From: DAOTZU01 sp034433995
GTDB lineage: Bacteria > Chloroflexota > Anaerolineae > UBA1429
Reading direction: 5' to 3'
NCBI GenBank assembly: GCA_034433995.1
Contig: DAOTZU010000262.1
Coordinates: 1 to 12,929, forward strand
Length of the DNA stretch: 12,929 nt
Part shown: piece after piece, positions 7,833 through 12,929 of the stretch
Layout: every line of letters begins with the position of its first letter
How positions within the stretch are numbered: the first letter of the stretch is position 1
Notes under the pieces: generated by a model
Seen by the model: the letters and a program-made list of their open reading frames with translations, nothing else
Databases searched by the model: none
Told to the model about the DNA's origin: nothing
Made by a program: the position numbers and the translations under genes

Positions 7833-7861
7833 TGTATATGTAATACGTCCCCCAGACGCAA
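7833..7861 (-). promoter_or_regulatory. Weak candidate promoter of the zinc-finger/GTPase operon
   Basis: On the minus strand TTGCGT (7861-7856) and TATACA (7838-7833) are separated by 17 bp. The -35 matches only 3 of 6 and the -10 only 4 of 6, but this is the only AT-rich stretch in the intergenic region and it lies about 38 bp upstream of the ATG. The divergent tilS promoter starts about 55 bp away. Confidence 0.3.
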
Positions 7862-7870
7862 AGGTATCAT

Positions 7871-7900
7871 GCCACAAAGCGTGGCCCAGGTAAAGGGCCA
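7871..7900. promoter_or_regulatory. Two overlapping inverted repeats between divergent promoters
   Basis: GCCAC-AAAGC-GTGGC (7871-7885) overlaps TGGCCC-N7-GGGCCA (7882-7900). Both stems are perfect (5 and 6 bp) and use the same central GGCC bases, so they are mutually exclusive as hairpins. They sit between the candidate operon promoter and the tilS -35, where an operator controlling both directions would lie. Neither is followed by a T-tract, which argues against a terminator. Confidence 0.3.
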
Positions 7901-7915
7901 GAAATCCTGTGGCCT

Positions 7916-7944
7916 TTGGCACAGAGCCGCAACCGCATTACAAT
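7916..7944 (+). promoter_or_regulatory. Sigma70-like promoter of tilS
   Basis: TTGGCA (7916-7921), a 17-bp spacer, and TACAAT (7939-7944): 5 of 6 matches in each box. Transcription should begin near 7951. This rules against two upstream in-frame start codons (TTG 7916 and ATG 7943), which would lie inside the promoter, and supports ATG 7982. Confidence 0.6.
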
Positions 7945-7981
7945 GTATGGTGTGTTAGCCCCAGAGCGAGAACAGCAACCC

Positions 7982-9472
7982 ATGGATGTGATCCAGCAGG
8001 TGCGGGCCACCATCGCGCGCCATCATCTGTTGCTCCCCGGCGATACCGTGGTGCTGGGCATCTCCGGTGGGCCGGATTCGTTATGCCTGCTCCATATCTT
8101 GCGGCAGCTCGCCGATGAATTCCGGGTGGCCCTGCACGTAGGCCACCTGCACCACGGCCTGCGCGACCAGGAGGCCGACGAGGACGCTCGCTTTGTGGCC
8201 GAGACCAGCCGCGCCTGGGGCGTGCCGTGCACCATCGAACAGGCCGATGTGCCCGCCCTGGCCCGCGCCAGGGGGCTCGCCATCGAGGAGGCGGCCCGCC
8301 AGGCGCGCTATGCCTTCCTGGCCGCCTTGGCCCGCCGCCTGGGGGGCCAAACCGTGGCCGTGGCCCACCACGCCGATGACCAGGTGGAGACGGTGCTCAT
8401 GCACTTTTTGCGCGGCTCCGGGCTGGCCGGCCTGCGCGGGATGCGCCCTTTGGCCTGGCTGGATGAGATGCGCCTGGGCGAGGCCCTCGACCTGCAGGAC
8501 GATCGGCTGCGCCTGGTGCGGCCGCTGCTGGAGGTCTCCCGGGCCGAGATCGAGGCGTATTGCGCAGCCCAAGGCCTGCAACCCCGCTTCGATCGCTCCA
8601 ATCTGGACCGCACCTATTTTCGTAACCGCCTACGCCATGAACTCATCCCTCTTTTAGAGACCTACCAGCCCAATCTCCGCCAGATCGTGGTGCGCACGGC
8701 CGAGGTTTTGGCCGCGGATTACGAGCTCTTGCGCGAGCAACTGGCCCGCGCCTGGCCCCAGGTGGTGTGCAGCGAATCGGCCCAGAGCATCGAGCTGGAC
8801 CTGGCCGCGTTTCGCGCCCTGCCCTTGGGGCTGCAACGGTCCATCCTGCGGGAGGGAATCCACCGGCTGCGACGGTCGCTGCGCAACATCAATTGGGTGC
8901 ACGTGGAGCATGCTTTGGAGGTGCTCCGGCGTGGCCAGGTGGGGGCCAAGGCCACTTTGCCTCAGGGCCTCCTCCTCACCATTAGCTATGCGAAGGCGAT
9001 TTTGGCCCACGCCCAGCGGCCGCCCTCCCCCGGCCCAGGGCCCCACGTGACCCAGGAGCTGCCCATCCCCGTACCGGGGGAGGTTTCGCTGCCGGGCGGG
9101 CGCTGGCTCCTCCGCACCCGGCTGATCCCGCGCGCCGCCTTGCCTCCGGATTGGCGCCACAACCCAGACCGCCTCCGCGCCTTCCTGGATGCCGACAAGA
9201 TCGCCGCGCCGCTGAGCTTGCGCCCCCGCCGCGAGGGCGATTGGCTGCGACCCTTGGGCCTGGGCGGCCGTCGGCAGAAACTGCGCGATTTTCTTATCAA
9301 CCGCAAAATTCCCCAGGCGGAGCGGGCCACCCTGCCCCTTTTGGTCTGCGGCCAGGAGATCGTGTGGGTGGTGGGCTGGGATGTGGATGAGCATTACGCC
9401 ATCGGCGAGGCCACCGAACGCGTCTTGGTGGTGGAAGTGGAACCCGTGCAGGAGCGCGATGTCGAAACATAG
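7982..9472 (+). CDS. tilS: tRNA(Ile)-lysidine synthase
   Basis: TilS uses ATP and lysine to convert the wobble cytidine of tRNA-Ile (CAU anticodon) to lysidine, switching it from Met to Ile decoding; it is essential in most bacteria. At 496 aa it is full length. Visible motifs: PP-loop SGGPDS (28-33), 'HLHHGLR' (55-61), 'EEAARQARY' (102-110), 'AHHADDQVETVLM' (128-140), 'LRGSG' (143-147), 'FDRSN' (203-207) and 'RNRLRHELIP' (214-223). A TilS C-terminal domain begins near residue 412 ('SLRPRREGDWLRPLG'). ATG 7982 gives the usual short N-terminus before the PP-loop and fits the promoter, although no good Shine-Dalgarno is present (GAGCGAG is about 11 nt away). Its end overlaps rlmI by 14 nt, so the two are co-transcribed. 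Confidence 0.96.
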   Translation: MDVIQQVRATIARHHLLLPGDTVVLGISGGPDSLCLLHILRQLADEFRVALHVGHLHHGLRDQEADEDARFVAETSRAWGVPCTIEQADVPALARARGLAIEEAARQARYAFLAALARRLGGQTVAVAHHADDQVETVLMHFLRGSGLAGLRGMRPLAWLDEMRLGEALDLQDDRLRLVRPLLEVSRAEIEAYCAAQGLQPRFDRSNLDRTYFRNRLRHELIPLLETYQPNLRQIVVRTAEVLAADYELLREQLARAWPQVVCSESAQSIELDLAAFRALPLGLQRSILREGIHRLRRSLRNINWVHVEHALEVLRRGQVGAKATLPQGLLLTISYAKAILAHAQRPPSPGPGPHVTQELPIPVPGEVSLPGGRWLLRTRLIPRAALPPDWRHNPDRLRAFLDADKIAAPLSLRPRREGDWLRPLGLGGRRQKLRDFLINRKIPQAERATLPLLVCGQEIVWVVGWDVDEHYAIGEATERVLVVEVEPVQERDVET

Positions 9473-10667
9473 AGAGCAGAACACGCCCAGCGTCACGCTC
9501 AAGCCTGGGCGAGAGAAATCCGTCCGCCAAAGGCACCCTTGGATCTTTAGCGGCGCCGTCGCCTCAGTGCAGGGCACGCCCTCGCCCGGCGCGGTGGTGG
9601 ACGTCCGCGCCGCCGATGGCAGCTTTTTGGCCCGCGGTTATTTCAACCCACGGTCCCAGATCGTCGTGCGCCTGCTCACCTGGGAAGAACACGAGGCGAT
9701 TGACCGTGCTTTCTGGGAGCGGCGGCTGCGTGCCGCCCTGGCCCGCCGCGACGCTCTAACCCACGACGCCACCAACGCCTACCGTCTGGTCTTTGCCGAA
9801 TCCGACGGCTTGCCCGGCCTGATTGTGGATCGTTATGACCGGTGGCTCGTGCTCCAGGCTTTGACCTGGGGCATCGCCACGGCCAAGCCGCTCCTGGTGG
9901 AGCTGCTCCAGGAGTTGGTGGCCCCACGAGGGATCTATGAGCGCAGCGATGTGGATGTGCGCGCCCAAGAGGGGCTGGAGCCCTCAACCGGCCTCCTGGC
10001 CGGTGAGGAGCCGCCGGAGAAGGTCGCCATCGTGGAGCACGGCCTGCATTTTGCGGTGGACCTGCGCCACGGGCACAAGACCGGCTTCTACCTGGACCAG
10101 CGCGAGAACCGGCGCGCCGTGGCCGCCTACGCTGCCGGCCGCGACGTGCTCAACGTATTCTCTTACACCGGCGCCTTTGCCGTCTATGCCGCCGCCCACG
10201 GAGCCCGCTCGGTGACCAACTTGGATAGCTCCACCGAGGCCCTGCGCGCCGCCGAGGAGCACCTCCATCTGAACGGCCTCGCCCGCGAGACGGATCGCGC
10301 GTTGGCAGGGGATGCCTTTCAGGTGCTGCGCGCCCTGAAGGAACAGGGCGAACGGTTCGATCTGGTCATCCTGGATCCGCCCAAATTCGCCTTCTCCCGT
10401 GGGCAGGTCCTCGCGGCCACCCGTGGCTATAAGGACATCAACATGTTGGGCCTGAGCCTTCTCCGGCCGGGCGGGATCCTTGCCACCTTTTCTTGTTCCG
10501 GCCTGGTGAGTGAGGACCTGTTCCAAAAGGTGGTCTTTGGCGCCAGCTTGGACGTGGGCCGAGAGGCGCGCATCCTGCAACGGCTCGGCCAAGGCCCCGA
10601 CCATCCTGTGTTGCTCACCTTTCCTGAGGCAGCGTACTTGAAAGGGTTCCTTTGTCTGGTGGATTGA
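9459..10667 (+). CDS. rlmI: Class I SAM-dependent 23S rRNA (cytosine-C5) methyltransferase, RlmI family
   Basis: 402 aa, close to the roughly 396 aa of E. coli RlmI, which makes m5C1962 in 23S rRNA. An N-terminal PUA-like domain (about 10-80) opens with 'SVRQRHPWIFSGAV', the family's signature. A linking domain follows ('VFAESDGLPGLIVDRYD'). The Rossmann methyltransferase domain has motif I 'NVFSYTGAFA' (232-241), DPPKF (306-310) and SCSG (345-348); Cys346 lies in the family's conserved SCS box. The ATG at 9459 is preceded by AGGAG with a 4-nt spacer, all within the end of tilS; an in-frame ATG at 9381 is deep inside tilS and is unlikely. Close paralogues in this family modify other rRNA positions, so the exact target nucleotide is inferred from similarity only. 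Confidence 0.9.
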   Translation: MSKHREQNTPSVTLKPGREKSVRQRHPWIFSGAVASVQGTPSPGAVVDVRAADGSFLARGYFNPRSQIVVRLLTWEEHEAIDRAFWERRLRAALARRDALTHDATNAYRLVFAESDGLPGLIVDRYDRWLVLQALTWGIATAKPLLVELLQELVAPRGIYERSDVDVRAQEGLEPSTGLLAGEEPPEKVAIVEHGLHFAVDLRHGHKTGFYLDQRENRRAVAAYAAGRDVLNVFSYTGAFAVYAAAHGARSVTNLDSSTEALRAAEEHLHLNGLARETDRALAGDAFQVLRALKEQGERFDLVILDPPKFAFSRGQVLAATRGYKDINMLGLSLLRPGGILATFSCSGLVSEDLFQKVVFGASLDVGREARILQRLGQGPDHPVLLTFPEAAYLKGFLCLVD

Positions 10668-10682
10668 ATGCGCCCCGGGCGT

Positions 10683-10711
10683 TTGCTCGGCCGGCACGAT
10701 TCGCTTAGAAT
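10683..10711 (+). promoter_or_regulatory. Candidate promoter of hpt
   Basis: TTGCTC (10683-10688), 17-bp spacer, TAGAAT (10706-10711): 3 of 6 and 5 of 6 matches. It lies in the 100-nt gap after rlmI and would start transcription near 10718, about 50 nt before hpt. hpt may therefore be expressed both alone and by read-through from tilS-rlmI. Confidence 0.42.
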
Positions 10712-10733
10712 AACCCTGCTTCCCCGGCGCAGC

Positions 10734-10747
10734 GGCCGCCGGCGGCC
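10734..10747. promoter_or_regulatory. 14-bp perfect palindrome in the hpt leader
   Basis: GGCCGCCGGCGGCC reads the same on both strands and lies between the predicted transcription start and the hpt Shine-Dalgarno. It could bind a dimeric regulator or fold in the mRNA. In GC-rich DNA such palindromes also arise by chance, and no repressor gene is nearby. Confidence 0.22.
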
Positions 10748-10767
10748 AAAATCATCAGGAGAAACCC

Positions 10768-11313
10768 ATGCATCCCTTGCTGCAAGATGTGGACCGAGTC
10801 CTCATCCCCACCGAAGCGCTGCAAAAACGGGTGGCCGAGCTGGGCGCCCAGATCTCGGCCGATTACCAGGATCTGAACCCCCTCCTGATCTGCGTCCTCA
10901 AAGGGGGCTACATGTTCCTGGCCGACCTCACCCGGGCCCTGACCATTCGCCACAGCATTGACTTTATGGCCGTCTCCAGTTATGGCAACTCGACCCTCAC
11001 CACCGGCGTGGTGCGCATCCTCAAAGATCTGGATCGAGACATCACCGGCCGCCATATCCTCATCGTCGAGGATATCATTGATACCGGCCACACCATCGCC
11101 TACCTCTTGGAGAACCTGCGGGTGCGCGGGCCGGCCAGCATCCGCATCTGCACCCTGTTGAGCAAGCCCTCGCGGCGCGAGGTGGAGCTCAAAATAGACT
11201 ATATCGGCTTTGAGATCCCCAACGAATTTGTCATCGGCTACGGGCTGGATTTCGCCGAAAATTATCGCAACCTACCCTTCATCGGCGTCCTCAAGCCGGA
11301 TATCTATAGCTGA
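10768..11313 (+). CDS. hpt: Hypoxanthine(-guanine) phosphoribosyltransferase
   Basis: A cytoplasmic purine-salvage enzyme that transfers the phosphoribosyl group of PRPP to hypoxanthine or guanine, giving IMP or GMP. 181 aa, the normal bacterial length. Motifs: 'CVLKGGYMF' with the LKGG loop (44-47), the flexible-loop 'SSYGNST' (70-76), the PRPP-binding signature 'ILIVEDIIDTGHT' (97-109) with the acidic pair E101-D102, and 'FVIGYGLDFAE' (154-164). ATG 10768 has AGGAGA (10757-10762) 5 nt upstream. hpt next to tilS is a common bacterial order. It ends 24 nt from the converging dehydratase gene. Preference between hypoxanthine and guanine cannot be read from the sequence. Confidence 0.95.
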   Translation: MHPLLQDVDRVLIPTEALQKRVAELGAQISADYQDLNPLLICVLKGGYMFLADLTRALTIRHSIDFMAVSSYGNSTLTTGVVRILKDLDRDITGRHILIVEDIIDTGHTIAYLLENLRVRGPASIRICTLLSKPSRREVELKIDYIGFEIPNEFVIGYGLDFAENYRNLPFIGVLKPDIYS

Positions 11314-11337
11314 CCGGCCGCACGAGTTTGTTCCTCG

Positions 11338-12480
11338 CTACCAATTGGTAAAACTTCCATCCTCTCGACGCAGATGGGGTAGCTCCGTCATCCGGAAGGG
11401 ATGGGCCTGCGCCGCCTTGCGGTCGAAGGTGATGCCCAGGCCAGGTCCACTGGGGGGCAAGATGTACCCATCCTCCCAGATAGGTTGGTTGCCCACCACA
11501 TCGGTGAGGGCCATGCCCGGCTTGCGGGGTTGCTCCTGCACGGCAAAATTGGGGATGGCGAGGTTAAAATGCACGCAGGCCGCCGTGGCCACCGGACCCA
11601 GGGGATTGTGCACGGCGATATCAATGTAATGCCCCTCGCACCAACCGGCGATCTTTTTCCCCTCGGTGAGCCCGCCGGCGATGCACAGATCGATCCGGGC
11701 ATAGTCAATCAAATCGTGATCGATCAACTCACGGAAATCCCATTTGCTGGCGAACTGCTCTCCCGCGGCCAGGGGCACATCGATCTTTTGTCGCAGGAGA
11801 TGGAACGCCTGCACGCTCTCTGAGCGCACCGGGTCCTCCATGAAAAAAGGCCGATAGGGCGCCACCTCGCGACACAAGGCGATGGCCTCGGGGGGCGAAA
11901 GGCGGGTGTGGATATCGAAACAAAGCTCCGCCTCATCGCCCACGGCTTCGCGCAGGGCGCGGAACTGGGCGACGGCCTGCCGGATGGCGCGGCTCGGCGC
12001 CAAGACCTCGCCCTCGCTGGGCAATCCCCAACGCAGGAACCTCCACCCCTCCGCCACCCGTTGGCGGGCATCCTCCACCAGGCCCTCCACCCCTGGCGTG
12101 TGCCCCCCGGCGAGATGGCAATAGCAGACCACCTTATCCCGCACCCTTCCGCCCAAAAGCTCGTACACCGGCACCCCCAGGGCCTTGCCCCGCAGGTCCC
12201 ACAGGGCGATGTCGATGGCGGCGATGGCGCTGCCCAACACTTTGTCATGAGGAAAGAACCCGCCGCGGGAAAGCAACTGCCACAGATGCTCATGGCGCCT
12301 GACATCCTGGCCGATGAGCAGCGGTTTGAAATGCTCGATGGCCCCCATCACGGCCAGCTCACGGCCCGTGAGGCCCGATTCCCCCACACCGTACACTCCC
12401 TCATCCGTATCCACCACCACGAACAGGTAATTCCGTCCCCCGCCCCAAACGGGGTAACACGTGATGCTGCTGATCTTCAT
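11338..12480 (-). CDS. Enolase-superfamily sugar-acid dehydratase (mandelate racemase/muconate lactonizing enzyme family)
   Basis: 380 aa, full length. An N-terminal capping domain (about 1-115, with 'SAIAAIDIALWDLRGKALG') precedes the TIM barrel. The three Mg ligands are visible as D189 in 'FDIHTRLSPPEA', E215 in 'FMEDPV' and E241 in 'AAGEQF'. Catalytic histidines are likely H191 (D-x-H) and H291 in 'HNPLGPVATAACVHF'. The family abstracts the alpha-proton of a sugar acid and removes water to give a 2-keto-3-deoxy acid. The HNPLGP and 'FAVQEQP' segments resemble D-galactonate dehydratase; 'DIHTRL' resembles mannonate-dehydratase-type members. The KxK motif of racemases is absent ('FLRWGL', 148-153). 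Exact substrate is unclear. ATG 12480 has AAAGGAG (12485-12491) at 4-nt spacing. It is a single-gene unit with no sugar transporter or regulator beside it within the window. Confidence 0.9.
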   Translation of the reverse strand: MKISSITCYPVWGGGRNYLFVVVDTDEGVYGVGESGLTGRELAVMGAIEHFKPLLIGQDVRRHEHLWQLLSRGGFFPHDKVLGSAIAAIDIALWDLRGKALGVPVYELLGGRVRDKVVCYCHLAGGHTPGVEGLVEDARQRVAEGWRFLRWGLPSEGEVLAPSRAIRQAVAQFRALREAVGDEAELCFDIHTRLSPPEAIALCREVAPYRPFFMEDPVRSESVQAFHLLRQKIDVPLAAGEQFASKWDFRELIDHDLIDYARIDLCIAGGLTEGKKIAGWCEGHYIDIAVHNPLGPVATAACVHFNLAIPNFAVQEQPRKPGMALTDVVGNQPIWEDGYILPPSGPGLGITFDRKAAQAHPFRMTELPHLRREDGSFTNW

Positions 12481-12506
12481 GGTGCTCCTTTCGCGCAGTT
12501 TGAGAG

Positions 12507-12536
12507 AGTGTAACGAAAAAATAGGGTCTGCGTCAA
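12507..12536 (-). promoter_or_regulatory. Sigma70-like promoter of the dehydratase gene
   Basis: On the minus strand TTGACG (12536-12531) matches 5 of 6 of the -35 consensus and TACACT (12512-12507) 4 of 6 of the -10. The spacer is 18 bp and includes a run of six T. Transcription would begin near 12500, giving a leader of about 20 nt that contains the Shine-Dalgarno. Confidence 0.5.
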
Positions 12537-12752
12537 GGATGGCCTCGAAAAAGTACGGGAAAATCCCCTGGCCCCTTGCCGGTCAAGGATCGGGCTCCTC
12601 TCAGTTGGGACGACTGGGGATGGCGAGCCCGCGTTGCCGGCTTCAGGCGAGCGACGCGGGTTCAAGCCGACGGTGGGCAAAGCCCACAGACCATCGGTAG
12701 CCTGACACGCCATTGGGAGCCCGTCAGGGGTCGCCCACCACTTCGGACAGGC

Positions 12753-12775
12753 CCCTTCTTCAACGCACTCCTGTT
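12753..12775 (+). repeat. 23-nt direct repeat, copy 1
   Basis: The 23 nt starting CCCTTCTTCAAC and ending CTCCTGTT match copy 2 (12907-12929) at 20 of 23 positions, 154 bp apart. The two copies bracket the three strongest hairpins, suggesting the unit of a larger repeat. Confidence 0.6.
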
Positions 12776-12805
12776 CCCGGCAAAGAGGGCGTCGAGAAAT
12801 GCCCC

Positions 12806-12824
12806 CGTCGGTTAGAAACCGACG
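12806..12824. repeat. 8-bp perfect hairpin
   Basis: CGTCGGTT, loop AGA, AACCGACG. The flanks CCC (12803-12805) and GGG (12828-12830) could extend it past a short bulge. First of three successive tight hairpins with 3-nt loops. Confidence 0.6.
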
Positions 12825-12836
12825 TCTGGGAACGGT

Positions 12837-12855
12837 AAGCCCGCGCCGCGGGCTT
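12837..12855. repeat. 8-bp perfect hairpin
   Basis: AAGCCCGC, loop GCC, GCGGGCTT. It starts 12 nt after the preceding stem and has the same 19-nt size and 3-nt loop. No T-tract follows on either strand, so it is not a standard terminator. Confidence 0.6.
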
Positions 12856-12865
12856 GGCAAGCAGA

Positions 12866-12888
12866 GCCGTCGGATTCCATCCGACGGC
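12866..12888. repeat. 10-bp perfect hairpin
   Basis: GCCGTCGGAT, loop TCC, ATCCGACGGC. The longest perfect stem in the cluster; its CGTCGG core is shared with the stem at 12806-12824 while the loop-proximal pairs differ, as in covarying repeat copies. Confidence 0.65.
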
Positions 12889-12892
12889 GGGC

Positions 12893-12914
12893 AGGGCGGC
12901 TACACGCCCTTTTT
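12893..12914 (+). terminator. Terminator-like stem followed by T-tract
   Basis: AGGGCG (12893-12898), loop GCTACA, CGCCCT (12905-12910), then a T run (12910-12914). The shape is that of an intrinsic terminator on the plus strand. No plus-strand gene is seen just upstream, and the T-tract belongs to the second direct-repeat copy, so it may be just part of the repeat. Confidence 0.35.
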
Positions 12915-12929
12915 CAACACCCTCCTGTT
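12907..12929 (+). repeat. 23-nt direct repeat, copy 2 (at window edge)
   Basis: Matches copy 1 (12753-12775) at 20 of 23 positions. It may be longer, since it reaches the last base of the window. Confidence 0.6.

Larger units (their letters stand above)
12541..12929. repeat. Gene-free cluster of palindromes (dispersed-repeat-like)
   Basis: No convincing gene lies here; open frames are short and not protein-like. The stretch is a series of hairpins: CCTTG/CAAGG (12574-12588), CCCGCGT/ACGCGGG arms (12628-12634 and 12654-12660), GTGGGC-AAA-GCCCAC (12673-12687) inside imperfect CCGACGG/CCATCGG arms, CCTGAC/GTCAGG (12701-12728), then the four strong stems listed separately. Several stems share a CCGTCGG core (12667-12673, 12806-12811, 12867-12873). 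A 23-nt direct repeat frames the right half. The arrangement fits a non-autonomous palindromic repeat family scattered between genes. It continues past the right edge. Confidence 0.6.

Noticed and set aside
9381..9458. 26-residue N-terminal extension of rlmI
   Set aside because: It would overlap tilS by 92 nt, while ATG 9459 has AGGAG at the right distance and begins just before the conserved PUA start.
12655..12700. tRNA-like GGTTCAAGCC string
   Set aside because: It resembles a T-loop, but no matching T-stem, anticodon arm or acceptor stem can be folded around it.
12477..12860. 127-codon minus-strand frame through the repeat cluster
   Set aside because: It is made of hairpin sequence, overlaps the dehydratase promoter and start, and has no ribosome site or motif.
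12753..12929. CRISPR array from the repeated 23-mer
   Set aside because: Only two imperfect copies, 154 bp apart, with hairpins instead of a unique spacer, and no cas gene.

Overview
The window reads as a chromosomal segment of a GC-rich bacterium, most likely a member of the Chloroflexota (Anaerolineae-like). This is inferred from gene style only. One surface protein has Thr/Pro-rich 'PTPT' linkers, a YLPLxxK tag and a CSLREA box; there is a zinc-ribbon/GTPase cassette; and the last few hundred bases hold a cluster of hairpins. Starts have good Shine-Dalgarno sites and several promoters look sigma70-like. No phage, transposase or CRISPR is visible.

Layout. (1) 1-1615, minus strand: the N-terminal 538 residues of a secreted beta-helix (CSLREA) protein that runs off the left edge. 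It is easy to miss because no stop codon lies in the window. (2) 1616-1790: divergent control region with a good promoter, an inverted repeat and a leader hairpin for the next gene. (3) 1791-2954, plus: chrA, a two-domain chromate transporter. (4) 3007-7795, minus: three tightly packed genes. Transcribed first is a membrane protein with three RanBP2-pattern zinc fingers, then two large dynamin-like GTPases whose stop and start codons overlap. (5) 7796-7981: divergent control region. (6) 7982-11313, plus: tilS, rlmI (overlapping tilS by 14 nt) and hpt, a translation/purine-salvage housekeeping group. (7) 11338-12480, minus: an enolase-superfamily sugar-acid dehydratase with its own promoter. 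(8) 12541-12929: gene-free DNA made of successive hairpins and a 23-nt direct repeat.

How the genes fit together. tilS modifies tRNA-Ile2, rlmI methylates 23S rRNA and hpt salvages purines. tilS next to hpt is a widespread bacterial arrangement, here with rlmI inserted between them. The minus-strand trio is the least explained part: a zinc-finger protein that spans the membrane once is co-transcribed with two membrane-associated GTPases, one of which lacks the canonical guanine-specificity motif. It looks like a membrane-remodelling or membrane-surveillance complex with no name I can give it, and it is the best candidate for something undescribed. Chromate efflux, sugar-acid dehydration and the surface protein are independent accessory functions.
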